A DNA stretch of 64,000 nucleotides from contig NZ_VEDO01000009.1 in assembly GCF_007677875.1 (NCBI RefSeq), forward strand, positions 185,933 through 249,932, read 5' to 3'. Numbering within the stretch: the stretch's first letter is position 1; every line of letters begins with the position of its first letter. A model generated the notes under the pieces. That model ran no database searches. It was not told where the DNA came from and worked only from the letters and a program-made list of their open reading frames with translations. Source of the DNA: Variovorax boronicumulans. GTDB taxonomy: Bacteria; Pseudomonadota; Gammaproteobacteria; Burkholderiales; Burkholderiaceae_C. The position numbers were made by a program, and so were the translations under genes. Of this stretch, positions 27,232 to 35,999 are shown piece after piece.

Positions 27232-27624
27232 TCAGCGCTTGGAGAACTGCTTGCGGCGGCGTGCGGAGTGCAGACCGACCTTCTTGCGCTCGACTTCGCG
27301 GGCGTCGCGGGTCACGAAGCCGGCAGCGCTCAGTTGCGGCTTCAGCGTCGCGTCCCAGTCCAGCAGCGCGCGGGTGATGCCGTGGCGCGTGGCGCCGGCC
27401 TGGCCGGATTCGCCGCCGCCATGGACGTTGACCTGGATGTCGAAGGTCTCGACATGGTTGGTCAGCACCAGGGGTTGCTTCGCGATCATGATGGAGGTCT
27501 CGCGGCCGAAGTAGGCCTTGATGTCCTTGCCATTGACCGTGATGTTGCCGCTGCCCTTCTTCAGGAACACACGGGCGACGCTGGATTTGCGACGGCCGGT
27601 GCCATTGTTCCAATCACCAATCAT
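27232..27624 (-). CDS. rpsI: 30S ribosomal protein S9
   Basis: Ribosomal protein uS9 (130 aa). It has the conserved start [15 protein letters not shown], the internal [21 protein letters not shown], and the basic C-terminal tail [19 protein letters not shown] whose last Arg contacts P-site tRNA. It sits 11 bases after rplM, the universal rplM-rpsI pair. Confidence 0.98.
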   Translation of the reverse strand: MIGDWNNGTGRRKSSVARVFLKKGSGNITVNGKDIKAYFGRETSIMIAKQPLVLTNHVETFDIQVNVHGGGESGQAGATRHGITRALLDWDATLKPQLSAAGFVTRDAREVERKKVGLHSARRRKQFSKR

Positions 27625-27635
27625 TGCGCGGCTCC

Positions 27636-28064
27636 TCAGATTTCCAGGGCTTTGGGCTGCTGGGCGGCGTGCGGATGCTCGGCGCCACCGTAGACCTTCA
27701 GCTTCTTGATCATGGCGTAGCCCAGGGGGCCCTTGGGCAGCATGCCCTTGACGGCCTTCTCGAGCGCGCGGCCGGGGTGCTTGGCCTGCATGTCGCGGAA
27801 GTTGGTCGCCGTGATGCCACCGGGGAAACCGGAGTGGCGGTAGTACACCTTGTCCAGGGTCTTGGCACCGGTCACGCGCAGCTTGGCTGCGTTGACGATC
27901 ACGATGAAATCGCCGGTGTCGACGTGAGGCGTGTAAATGGCCTTGTGTTTGCCGCGCAGACGGAGAGCAACTTCGCTGGCTACTCGTCCGAGGACCTTGT
28001 CGGTCGCGTCAATCACAAACCACTCATGCACGACCTCAGCGGGCTTTGCGCTGAAAGTAGTCAT
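27636..28064 (-). CDS. rplM: 50S ribosomal protein L13
   Basis: Ribosomal protein uL13 (142 aa). Recognised by [42 protein letters not shown] and the C-terminal [21 protein letters not shown]. It is the first gene of the rplM-rpsI operon, with a purine-rich GAGAGAGAAAC ahead of the ATG and a consensus promoter ~125 bases upstream. The leader of about 115 nt is long enough for autoregulation, but I see no clear known motif in it. Confidence 0.98.
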   Translation of the reverse strand: MTTFSAKPAEVVHEWFVIDATDKVLGRVASEVALRLRGKHKAIYTPHVDTGDFIVIVNAAKLRVTGAKTLDKVYYRHSGFPGGITATNFRDMQAKHPGRALEKAVKGMLPKGPLGYAMIKKLKVYGGAEHPHAAQQPKALEI

Positions 28065-28189
28065 GTTTCTCTCTCTGAGAAGTGGGGTTTGGGCAGCTCT
28101 TTTCCACGGTCGGTGTTTCTCTGAAGGAAACCTCTTAGGTGGAAGGATGTTCTTCGCCGCGGAGCCAGCCAGTCGCTGCGAAACCGCGC

Positions 28190-28219
28190 ATTATAGGCAG
28201 AACCCGCCGAGGGCGGCAA
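28190..28219 (-). promoter_or_regulatory. rplM-rpsI promoter
   Basis: On the minus strand, TTGCCG (28219-28214) and TATAAT (28195-28190) are separated by 18 bases, a near-consensus sigma-70 promoter. It begins immediately after the stop codon of the upstream kinase gene, so ribosomal protein transcription is largely independent of that gene. The predicted leader runs from about 28183 to 28065. Confidence 0.8.
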
Positions 28220-29800
28220 CTAGGGGCCGTAGGGCCGCTGGTTCTCGCGCAAGCGGCGCGTGTTTTCCAGGCACACCGGCATGGCCGCATAGGGCGCCTG
28301 CTGGCAGGCGCGGAACAGGCACATGGGCCGCGTGAGGAAATTGCTGTCGGGGCAGATCTGCTCGGCCGACAGCGCACGCGGCGCGGCCGGCGGCGGCAGG
28401 CGGCGCACGGCCGGGGGCGGTGCGGGCTGCATCGGCACCTCCAGCGGGGCTGGCAGCTCCTGCGGGCCCGGCGCAGGTGCCGCCGCTGGCACGATGACCG
28501 TCACCGGGACTGCGGGCTTGGCCGGCGCTCTGGGCAGGACCGGTGCCGCAGCCGTCGCCGGCGGATCGCCGGGCGAAGCCACGATGCCGACTGCCGCCAG
28601 CAAGCCCACGATCAGCACAGCCACCCCGGCCTTGGGCCACCACTGGCGCCTGCCTGCCTGGACCGCGGCCGGCGGTGCCACGGCCAGGTCAACGGTGCTG
28701 TGCGACGGCGGCGCCTGCCACAGCGTGGACATGTCGTCGTCCTCGTGCTGCGCGTCGCTCGCGGCGTGCGGCGCCTGCCAGTCGGAGCCGAGTTCGGCGC
28801 GCCAGTCGAAGCGCTCCATGCCCGGGACCGGCTGCAACTGCAGCAGCGCGCGGAACGCAGCCAGGTCGCGCGGCCGCTGCGCAGGGTCGAGCGTGAGCCC
28901 GGCTGTCAGCGCTGCGACAAGCGCCGGCGTGTACGCCAGGCCATGGACGCTGCGCAGATGCTCCGCCAGCTCGGCCGGTGGTCGCAGGCTGTCGCGCACC
29001 GCACGTACGCTGGCCGGCACGGGCGGCGCGCGGTGCAGACAGCCATAGACCACAGCCGCGAGCGAATACACATCGCTCCAGGGCCCCTGGCGCATGTCCT
29101 GGACATCGGCGTACTGCTCGATCGGCGCGTAGTTGACCTTCAGGATGGCCGTGTGCTGCGGCGCGTCCTGGCCCAGCGCCTGCCGTGCCGCGCCCAGGTC
29201 CAGCAGCACCGGTGGACCAATGTCCTGCAGGAAGATGTTGTCTGGCGAGATGTCGCGGTGCAGTGTGCCGCGCCGGTGCAGCAGTTCGAGCGCCTGCAGC
29301 ACCGACCACAGCAGCTTGCGCAACCACGGTTCAGGCGGCGGCGTGCGCATCTGCGCGCAAGCCTCCTTGAGCGTCACGCCCTGGTACAGCGGCATCGCCA
29401 TGTAGGCCGTGCGGTTCTGCTCCCAGACGCGCAGCACCTTGACCAGCGCAGGGTGGTCGAACTGCGCGAGCAGGCGGGCCTCGTTCATGAACGAGCGCAG
29501 GCCCTCGTTGAAGCGCCGAGCATCGGCCCCGGTGCGCAAGGTCACGGCCTGGCCGGCACGGTCGGCCAGGCCACCCGGCAGGTATTCCTTGATCGCCACC
29601 GTGCGGTGCAGCGAATGGTCGTAGGCGCGGTAGACCATGCCGAAGCCGCCCGCGCCGAGCAGGCCGTGCAGCTCGAACTCGCCCAGCCGCGTGCCGGGCG
29701 GCAAGCCCTGAGAGGGATGGCGGACGGCGGCGTTCACGGGCAGGACGGCGGGCGCGAGCCGGCCAGTGTAGAGGGCCGCCGGCAACGGCGCCGCTACCAT
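28220..29800 (-). CDS. Serine/threonine protein kinase, membrane-anchored, with Cys-rich C-terminal tail
   Basis: An eukaryotic-type kinase (526 aa). The glycine loop GLLGAGGFGMVYRAYD (~40-55), catalytic Lys in VAIKEYL, catalytic loop HRDISPDNIF (~180) and a DLG variant of the DFG motif (LLDLGAARQ) are present. After the kinase domain comes an acidic linker, one membrane helix (~387-408), a long Pro/Ala-rich stalk and a short C-terminal domain with four cysteines (ICPDSNF, PMCLFRACQQ, PVCLEN), presumably periplasmic. The start is uncertain between ATG 29800 and GTG 29737. It is divergent from rlmJ and upstream of the rplM promoter. Targets are unknown. Confidence 0.88.
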   Translation of the reverse strand: MVAAPLPAALYTGRLAPAVLPVNAAVRHPSQGLPPGTRLGEFELHGLLGAGGFGMVYRAYDHSLHRTVAIKEYLPGGLADRAGQAVTLRTGADARRFNEGLRSFMNEARLLAQFDHPALVKVLRVWEQNRTAYMAMPLYQGVTLKEACAQMRTPPPEPWLRKLLWSVLQALELLHRRGTLHRDISPDNIFLQDIGPPVLLDLGAARQALGQDAPQHTAILKVNYAPIEQYADVQDMRQGPWSDVYSLAAVVYGCLHRAPPVPASVRAVRDSLRPPAELAEHLRSVHGLAYTPALVAALTAGLTLDPAQRPRDLAAFRALLQLQPVPGMERFDWRAELGSDWQAPHAASDAQHEDDDMSTLWQAPPSHSTVDLAVAPPAAVQAGRRQWWPKAGVAVLIVGLLAAVGIVASPGDPPATAAAPVLPRAPAKPAVPVTVIVPAAAPAPGPQELPAPLEVPMQPAPPPAVRRLPPPAAPRALSAEQICPDSNFLTRPMCLFRACQQAPYAAMPVCLENTRRLRENQRPYGP

Positions 29801-29806
29801 TGGCCA

Positions 29807-30697
29807 ATGTTCAGTTACCGCCACGCCTTCCATGCGGGCAACCACGCCGACGTGCTCAAGCACCTGGTGCTGGTCGCCATCCTGCGCCATCTTGCCGAGA
29901 AGGAGACCGCGCTGGCCCTGCTGGATTCGCACGCCGGCGCCGGCCTGTACCGGCTCGATGGCGACTACGCCGCCACCAGCGGCGAGGCCGCCGACGGCGT
30001 GCTGCGGCTGCTGCAGGTGCCTGCCGCCCAGCGCAAGGATTGGCCCGCCGCGCTGACCGACTACTTGGCGCTGCTGGCCGGCTTCAATCCAAGCGGCGGC
30101 CACCGCATCTACCCCGGCTCACCCTTCGTGATGCACCGGCTCGCCCGCCCGCAGGACCGTCTCAAGCTGTTCGAGATGCATCCCACGGACGCCAAGACGC
30201 TGCAGGCCAACATCGACCAGCTGGAAGCCGGACGCCAGGTCGCGGTGTTCCGCGAGGACGGTTTCGAGGGCGTGCGCCGCTTTCTACCGCCGCCCTCGCG
30301 CCGTGCCCTGTTGTTGTGCGACCCGAGCTACGAGCTCAAGAGCGACTACGGCCGCGTGGTCGATCTGCAGACCATGGCGCTGCAACGCTTTCCCACGGGT
30401 ACCAGCATGGTCTGGTATCCGCTGATCGCGCGCAACGAGGCCCACATCCTGCCGCGCAAGCTCAAGAGCGTGGCCACGCGCGCGGGCAAACCCTGGCTGC
30501 ATGCCACGCTGACGGTGAAGGGTGCCAAGCAGGCGGTGGCAGGCGAACGCCGGCCCGGCCTGCCGGCCAGCGGTGTCTTCGTCGTGAACCCGCCCTACAC
30601 GCTCAAGCCGGCGCTGGAGCAGGTGCTGCCGTTGCTGGCCGAGTTGCTTGCGCAGGACCAGAACGCCGCCCACGTGCTGGAGACACAGGGCGGCTGA
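29807..30697 (+). CDS. rlmJ: 23S rRNA (adenine2030-N6)-methyltransferase RlmJ
   Basis: A 296-aa SAM-dependent methyltransferase that modifies A2030 of 23S rRNA. The N-terminus MFSYRHAFHAGNHADVLKHLVL is diagnostic. The SAM-site segment LLDSHAGAGLY follows, and the catalytic motif is DPSYE (~172), a known variant of DPPYE. The C-terminal GVFVVNPPYTLKPALEQVLPLLAELL is also typical. The start lies only seven bases from the divergent kinase ATG, so one or both messages may be nearly leaderless. Confidence 0.95.
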   Translation: MFSYRHAFHAGNHADVLKHLVLVAILRHLAEKETALALLDSHAGAGLYRLDGDYAATSGEAADGVLRLLQVPAAQRKDWPAALTDYLALLAGFNPSGGHRIYPGSPFVMHRLARPQDRLKLFEMHPTDAKTLQANIDQLEAGRQVAVFREDGFEGVRRFLPPPSRRALLLCDPSYELKSDYGRVVDLQTMALQRFPTGTSMVWYPLIARNEAHILPRKLKSVATRAGKPWLHATLTVKGAKQAVAGERRPGLPASGVFVVNPPYTLKPALEQVLPLLAELLAQDQNAAHVLETQGG

Positions 30698-30733
30698 AGC
30701 GCGACGGAGCAGGCCGCGGCGCGCGGCCGCAGA

Positions 30734-31555
30734 TCAGAAGTGGAAGTCGGCGCGCAGCATCGGGGTCTTGGCCAGCGAACCCGGCACGGCGTGCGGGTTG
30801 CCGAACTTGTTGCGCCAGTACTGGTAACCCACGCCCACACGGAACGCGTTCTTGCCGGCGCCGATGTGCGGCGATATGTCGTAGAACAGCGTCATGTCCA
30901 GGTTGGTCTCGGGCGAGGTCGGGCCGCCGAATTCGTTCTTGCCCTTGTCGCCGATGTAGTTGAGGTAGCCCTCGAACGACAGGCCGGTGCTGCCCACCGG
31001 GATGCCCCAGGCCAGGTTCAGCATGGGATGGGTGTCGTAGCTGTAGCGCTCGGTGATGCCGCGCGGCTTGTTGCTCTCCCACAGCGCGTACACGCCGACG
31101 TTCAGGAAGCCGGCGGGCACGTCGATCATGAAGGTCGGGCCGGCCACCACCATGCGCTTCTTGGACGCATAGTTGTCGTCGTTCTTGGTGTTGACGTCGA
31201 AACCGGCCGTCAGGCCCAGGCCCTTGACCGGGCCGAAGGCGAAGGACTTGCCCGTGACCTTGCCCAGGTCCAGGGTGTGGCGGTAGACCACGTAGATCTC
31301 CTGCGCATTGCTGTCCTTGCCATCGGACATCAGGAAGTCGACGTTGAGGAAGTTGCTGCCGTACTTGTAGCCGCTGGCATGCGTGAAGTTGACGATGGTC
31401 TTCTCGATGTCCTGCGGGTTGTAGGGCTCGGCGAATTTGGTGCCCCAGCGCACGCCCATGGAGGTGTCGCTCCAGTCGGCGGCCTGGGCGCCGATGGCGG
31501 CGCAGGTCAGCGCGGCGGCAGCCGCGCAACGCAAGATGTAATGGTTTTGGTGCAT
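30734..31555 (-). CDS. Tsx-like outer-membrane channel protein
   Basis: A 273-aa outer-membrane beta-barrel of the nucleoside-specific channel (Tsx) family. A signal peptide ends near AAIGAQA-ADWSD (residues 1-25). The mature part shows alternating hydrophobic strands, for example MGVRWGTKFAEPYNP, EIYVVYRHTLDLGKV, FRVGVGYQYWRNKFG, and a terminal aromatic residue (ADFHF) as needed for barrel assembly. I chose ATG 31555; an ATG seven codons upstream is possible. It lies downstream of a LysR regulator on the same strand, which may control it. Nucleoside specificity is not proven. Confidence 0.85.
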   Translation of the reverse strand: MHQNHYILRCAAAAALTCAAIGAQAADWSDTSMGVRWGTKFAEPYNPQDIEKTIVNFTHASGYKYGSNFLNVDFLMSDGKDSNAQEIYVVYRHTLDLGKVTGKSFAFGPVKGLGLTAGFDVNTKNDDNYASKKRMVVAGPTFMIDVPAGFLNVGVYALWESNKPRGITERYSYDTHPMLNLAWGIPVGSTGLSFEGYLNYIGDKGKNEFGGPTSPETNLDMTLFYDISPHIGAGKNAFRVGVGYQYWRNKFGNPHAVPGSLAKTPMLRADFHF

Positions 31556-31671
31556 GGGGAAGGTTTCAGTGGTCATCGCACAGTGCTTACAGCAACCAAC
31601 GTGCCATGCACTGCGCGAACGATCGTAGCCATGGCTGCCACGCCGGACATCTGACTTCCAGTTCGCACGCG

Positions 31672-31687
31672 ATACGCCATCGCGTAT
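31672..31687. promoter_or_regulatory. Candidate LysR-type operator upstream of the Tsx-like gene
   Basis: ATACGC-CATC-GCGTAT is a perfect 6-bp inverted repeat in the 179-bp gap between the LysR stop and the Tsx-like start. It resembles the ATAC-N7-GTAT boxes of BenM/CatM-type regulators, but with eight spacer bases. The neighbouring regulator gene makes it a candidate binding site; this is inference. Confidence 0.4.
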
Positions 31688-31734
31688 GCCGCGTCGCCGC
31701 GCTTCACCTATACGCGCACACCCTGGCACGCGCC

Positions 31735-32628
31735 TCAAGGCGCTGTGGCCAGCACCTCGCGCGCCACGGCCACGAAGGAGGCCAGCACGGCCAGGCCGGC
31801 GTCCTCTTTGCGCCAGGCCAGCGCGCCCACCGTCAGCGGCACCAGGCCGCGCACGGGCACCAGCCGTGCCCCACGCATGCCGGCCTGTGCCAGGGAGGCC
31901 GGCACCAGCGCCACGCCCAGACCGGCCGCGACCATGGCGACCACGGTCAGCCACTGGCGCGCCGCATGGCGCGTGCGCGGGTGGATGCCGGCGCGGTTGA
32001 ACACCGCGATCACGTTGTCGTAGTTGGCCGGCGCCACATCGCGCGCGAACATCACGAAGTTCTCGTCGGCCAGGCGCTTGAGGTCGATGCTTTTCTCGCC
32101 CGCCAGCGGGTGCGCCTCGGGCAGACAGCAGACCAGCCGGTCGTCGGCCAATGGCAGGCTGGCCAGCGCGGCAGGAAACGCCTTGGCGTTGAGGAAGCCC
32201 GCATGCAGCTGCCCGTGGCGCAGTGCCTCGAGTTGCTCGGCCGAGGACATCTCGCGCAAATGGACCTCGATGTTGGGCCGGCGCGCGCCGAAGGTCTCGA
32301 CGATGCGCGGCACCTCGCGGTAGACCATGGAGCCGGTCATGCCCAACTCCAGGCGACCGCGCATGCCGGCCGCCACGGCCTGGGCCGCCTCGCGCGCCGC
32401 GGCCACACGCTCGAGCACCAGCCGCGCCTGGGCCAGGTAAGCCGCGCCGGCCGGCGTCAGCGCCACCTGCTTGCTGTTGCGCTCGAGCAGGCGGACGCCC
32501 AGTTCGTCCTCCAGCGCCTTGATGGCCGAACTCAGCGGCGGCTGGGTGATGGCCAGGCGCTGGGCGGCGCGGCCGAAGTGCAGTTCCTCGGCAAGGACGA
32601 CGAAGTAGCGCAGCAGGTGCAGTTTCAC
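31735..32628 (-). CDS. LysR family transcriptional regulator
   Basis: A 297-aa LysR-type regulator. The winged helix-turn-helix LHLLRYFVVLAEELHFGRAAQRLAITQPPLSSAIKALEDELGVRLLERN lies at residues 3-52, and the rest is a periplasmic-binding-protein-like effector domain. I chose GTG 32628 because it aligns with the family start (MKLHLLRYF); an upstream ATG at 32691 would run to within eight bases of the divergent kinase. The effector domain (EMSSAEQLEALRHGQLHAGFL) resembles BenM/CatM-like aromatic-acid regulators. Likely targets are the Tsx-like gene downstream or the divergent kinase. Confidence 0.9.
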   Translation of the reverse strand: MKLHLLRYFVVLAEELHFGRAAQRLAITQPPLSSAIKALEDELGVRLLERNSKQVALTPAGAAYLAQARLVLERVAAAREAAQAVAAGMRGRLELGMTGSMVYREVPRIVETFGARRPNIEVHLREMSSAEQLEALRHGQLHAGFLNAKAFPAALASLPLADDRLVCCLPEAHPLAGEKSIDLKRLADENFVMFARDVAPANYDNVIAVFNRAGIHPRTRHAARQWLTVVAMVAAGLGVALVPASLAQAGMRGARLVPVRGLVPLTVGALAWRKEDAGLAVLASFVAVAREVLATAP

Positions 32629-32699
32629 GGCAAGGTCGGCGCGGTGGGACGGGCCGGCAGTATCGTGCGCGCCGCCAGTGCGCCCTAACATGTCGCCCC

Positions 32700-34490
32700 A
32701 TGCCCTCCGCCCCGCCCACCGCCGCCAGCACCGATGCGCGCGTGCTGCGCGAGCAGGTGGCAGCGCTGTACGCCACCATGCCGGCTTCCACCGCCATCGA
32801 CGTGCTGCTGGCCTGGGGCCTCTGCGCCCTGCTGTACTGGCAGACGCGCGATGGCGGCATCCTCGTCTGGCTGGGCCTGCATTTCATCCAGGTGCTGCGT
32901 TACCCCCTGATCCACGCCTACTTCCGCGACCCACAGGCCGCCGAGCGCAGCGCCTTCTGGGCCCGGCGCCACTGGCGCGAGCTGCTCTACTACAGCATCA
33001 CCTGGGGCCTGGCGCCCTGGCTGTTCCTGCCGGCCGACAGCCTGCCGCTGACCGCGCTGATGATGCTCACCATGCTGGGGCTGTGCAGCGGCGGCGTTCC
33101 CTCGGTCGCACCGCGCTGGCCCTCGGTGCTGGCCTTCGTGGTGCCGATGACGGTGGGGCTCATCACAGCCCTGGCCTGGCGCGCCGACACCATCCACCTG
33201 TTCCTGGCGGCCTGTGCCGTGCTGCACGTGGGTGCCACGCTGCACTTCGCCCATGCCCAGCACCGCCTGCTGACCACGGCACTGACCACGCGCTTCGAGA
33301 AGGAGGCGCTGGCCGACGCCCTGGCGCACCAGGTGCAGATCACCCAGCAGGCCAGCGAGGAGAAGACGCGCTTCCTGGCGGCCGCCAGCCACGACCTGCG
33401 CCAGCCGCTGCACGCGATCGCGCTGTTCGGCATGGTGCTCGAGCGCGAGCTGCAAGGCCACGCGAGCCAGCCGCATGCGCAGCGCCTCATGCGCGCTGTC
33501 AACGCACTGAGCGGCTCGCTGGACACCATGCTGGATGTCTCGCAGCTGGACGCCGGCATGGTGCCCGCGCAGCCGCAGCCCGTGCCACTGCGCAGCGTGC
33601 TGCTGGCCGTGCAGGCCCTGCTTGCCACGCGCGCCGAGGCGCGCGCGCTGCAGCTGCGCGTGCGCACCACGGCGCTGTGGGTGCGCACGGATCCGCAGCT
33701 GCTGCAGCGTCTGCTGGCCAACCTGGTGGAAAACGCCATCAAGTACACGCCCGCCGGCGGCGTGCTGGTCGTCGCGCGTGCGCGCGGCGCCGAGGTCTGG
33801 CTGGACGTGGTGGACACCGGCGTGGGCATCGCGCCCGAGCACCACGAGCGCGTGTTCCAGGAGTTCTACCAGGTCCACAACCCGGGCCGCGACCGCGCCC
33901 AGGGCCTGGGCATCGGCCTGTCCATCGTGCGCCGGCTTTCGCGCCTGCTGGACCACCCGGTGGAGCTGCGCTCGCGGCCGGGCCGCGGCAGCCGCTTCCG
34001 CGTGCGCCTGCCGCTCGCCAACGCGCCGGACGAGTTGCCCACGCCGGCCCCGGTACCGGCAGGCAGCGTGCCCACTGCCGCCCTGCCCTGCCATGTGCTG
34101 CTGCTGGACGACGAGGCCGACATCACCGATGCGCTGGCCGCCTTCCTGCGCGGCAAGGGCATCGCCACCGCCAGCGCGCGCGACGAGCACGAGGCCATGC
34201 AGCAGTTTGAGCGGGCCACGGCCGCAGGACAGCCCTTCGACGCACTGCTGTGCGACTACCGCCTGGCCGACGGTGCCGACGGCCTGGACGCGGCGCTGCG
34301 TCTGCAGGCGCACGCAGGCGGCACGCCGCACCTCTTGCTGATCACGGGCGAGACCGCGCCCGAGCGCCTGCAGCGCGTGAACGACTCGGGCGTGCCGGTG
34401 CTGTTCAAGCCCGTGCAGCCCGAGCGGCTGCTGCAGGCGCTGGCCGAACTCAATACGACTTCGGCAGACCCAGCACCTTTTCCGCGATGA
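32700..34490 (+). CDS. Hybrid sensor histidine kinase with C-terminal receiver domain
   Basis: A 596-aa membrane sensor. The N-terminal region (~30-200) has about six hydrophobic helices without a recognisable extracytoplasmic domain. The H-box AASHDLRQPLHAIALF (His ~231), N-box NLVENAIKYTP and G-boxes DVVDTGVGIAPEH and GLGIGLSIVRRL follow. A receiver domain (~465-590) has LLLDDEADI, phosphoacceptor Asp in LLCDYRLADG and Lys in VLFKPV. The SHDLRQPL box is typical of a Burkholderiales class of hybrid kinases. The cognate partner is not in the window. Its end overlaps the acyl-CoA dehydrogenase gene tail-to-tail by 41 bases. Confidence 0.92.
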   Translation: MPSAPPTAASTDARVLREQVAALYATMPASTAIDVLLAWGLCALLYWQTRDGGILVWLGLHFIQVLRYPLIHAYFRDPQAAERSAFWARRHWRELLYYSITWGLAPWLFLPADSLPLTALMMLTMLGLCSGGVPSVAPRWPSVLAFVVPMTVGLITALAWRADTIHLFLAACAVLHVGATLHFAHAQHRLLTTALTTRFEKEALADALAHQVQITQQASEEKTRFLAAASHDLRQPLHAIALFGMVLERELQGHASQPHAQRLMRAVNALSGSLDTMLDVSQLDAGMVPAQPQPVPLRSVLLAVQALLATRAEARALQLRVRTTALWVRTDPQLLQRLLANLVENAIKYTPAGGVLVVARARGAEVWLDVVDTGVGIAPEHHERVFQEFYQVHNPGRDRAQGLGIGLSIVRRLSRLLDHPVELRSRPGRGSRFRVRLPLANAPDELPTPAPVPAGSVPTAALPCHVLLLDDEADITDALAAFLRGKGIATASARDEHEAMQQFERATAAGQPFDALLCDYRLADGADGLDAALRLQAHAGGTPHLLLITGETAPERLQRVNDSGVPVLFKPVQPERLLQALAELNTTSADPAPFPR

Positions 34491-35613
34491 AGCACAGGAT
34501 CAGCTGGGGGCTGACCGGCGCCAGCCGCGGAATCCAGGCCTCGCGCATGTAGCGCTCCACGTGGTATTCCTTGGCGTAGCCCATGCCGCCATGCGTGAGG
34601 ATGGCGTTCTCGCATGCATGGAAGCAGGCCTCGGCGCCCAGGTACTTGGCGGCATTGGCCTCGGCACCGCAGGGCTGGTGGGCGTCGTAGAGGCTCGCGG
34701 CCTTGTGCACCATGAGGTGGGCCGCCTCCAGTTCCATCCACGACTTCGCCAGCGGATGCTGGATGCCCTGGTTCTGGCCGATGGGCCGGTCGAACACCAC
34801 GCGCTCCTTGGCGTACTGCGCACCACGCGCCAGTGCCGCACGGCCCAGGCCGATGGCCTCGGCCGCGATCAGGATGCGCTCGGGGTTCAGGCCGTGCAGG
34901 ATGTAGCTGAAGCCCTTGCCTTCCTCGCCGATGCGGTCCTCCACCGGAATGCGCAGTCCGTCGATGAAGACCTGGTTGGAGTCCACCGCCTTGCGGCCCA
35001 TCTTCTCGATCTCGCGCACCTCCACCGTGCTGCGGTCCAGGTCGGTGTAGAACAGGCTCAGGCCCTCGGTGCCGCGCGCCTCCTCCACCGGCGTGGTGCG
35101 CGCCAGCAGCAGGATCTTGTTGGCCACCTGGGCCGTGGAGATCCAGACCTTCTGGCCCGAGACCCGGTAGTGGTCGCCCTGGCGCACGGCGCGCGTCTTC
35201 AGGCGCAGCGTGTTCAGGCCCGTGTTGGGCTCGGTCACGCCGAAGCAGGCCTTGTCGCGCCCGGCGATCAAGGGCGGCAGCCAGCGCTGCTTCTGCGCGT
35301 CGCTGCCGAAGACCACGGCCGGATGCAGACCGAAGATGTTCATGTGCACGGCCGAGGCGCCCGACAGGCCGGCACCCGTGGCGCTGATGGTGTGCATCAT
35401 GAGTGCGGCCTCGGTGATGCCCAGGCCGGCCCCGCCATAGGCTTCGGGCATGGCGATGCCGAGCCAGCCGGCCTGCGCCATGGCCTGGTGGAAGTCGTCG
35501 GGAAAGCCGCCCTCGCGGTCGCGGCGCAGCCAGTAGTCGGCATCGAAGGGCGCGCAGACACGCTGCACGGCGTCGACGATCTGCTGCTGTTGTTCGCTCA
35601 GGTTGAAGTCCAT
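34450..35613 (-). CDS. Acyl-CoA dehydrogenase
   Basis: A 387-aa FAD-dependent dehydrogenase introducing an alpha-beta double bond into an acyl-CoA thioester. It has the usual N-terminal helices (FNLSEQQQQIVDAVQRVC), FGVTEPNTGLNTLRLKTRAV and KVWISTAQVANKIL around FAD, DRPIGQNQGIQHPLAK, and a C-terminal ILTHGGMGYAKEYHVERYMREAWI block. It is the last gene of an operon with a CoA transferase, a cupin and a TctC receptor. Together they suggest uptake, CoA activation and beta-oxidation-like breakdown of a carboxylic acid whose identity is unknown. Confidence 0.93.
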   Translation of the reverse strand: MDFNLSEQQQQIVDAVQRVCAPFDADYWLRRDREGGFPDDFHQAMAQAGWLGIAMPEAYGGAGLGITEAALMMHTISATGAGLSGASAVHMNIFGLHPAVVFGSDAQKQRWLPPLIAGRDKACFGVTEPNTGLNTLRLKTRAVRQGDHYRVSGQKVWISTAQVANKILLLARTTPVEEARGTEGLSLFYTDLDRSTVEVREIEKMGRKAVDSNQVFIDGLRIPVEDRIGEEGKGFSYILHGLNPERILIAAEAIGLGRAALARGAQYAKERVVFDRPIGQNQGIQHPLAKSWMELEAAHLMVHKAASLYDAHQPCGAEANAAKYLGAEACFHACENAILTHGGMGYAKEYHVERYMREAWIPRLAPVSPQLILCFIAEKVLGLPKSY

Positions 35614-35621
35614 GGGGGCTC

Positions 35622-35999
35622 TCAGGGGCGGCGGACCAGGGCCGGGTTCTCGCCGTAGGGGGGGCTGTAGATGACGAGCAGGCGCGCGGGCTGTTCGCTC
35701 GTGACGGTGAAGACATGCATGGCGTCGGCCGGGAACAGGCAGCAATCGCCGGGCTGCATCTCGAACACCTCGCCGCCGACCTCGGCGCGCGCCGTGCCTT
35801 CCATCAGGTAGCAGACCTGCTCCACGCCCGGGTGCGCATGGGGCAGCGCGCCGCCGCCGGCACCGATGGTGCCCAGCACCACTTCCAGATGCCGCGCACC
35901 GTTGGCCGGGCCGATCAGGCGCCTGTTGTGGGTGTGGTCGTGGTTGGCCGGGCTGTAGCTCGGCACCTCGCTGCCGCGTACGAACAGGGGTGATCTCAT
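35622..35999 (-). CDS. Small cupin-domain protein
   Basis: A 125-aa single-domain cupin. The two motifs are visible as GALPHAHPGVEQVCYLMEGTARAEVGG (metal-binding H, H, E) and PGDCCLFPADAMHVFTVTSEQ. Such small cupins can be isomerases, dioxygenases or sensors. Its ATG overlaps the CoA transferase stop as ATGA, and it ends eight bases before the dehydrogenase start, so it belongs to the same catabolic operon. The specific reaction is unknown. Confidence 0.9.
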   Translation of the reverse strand: MRSPLFVRGSEVPSYSPANHDHTHNRRLIGPANGARHLEVVLGTIGAGGGALPHAHPGVEQVCYLMEGTARAEVGGEVFEMQPGDCCLFPADAMHVFTVTSEQPARLLVIYSPPYGENPALVRRP

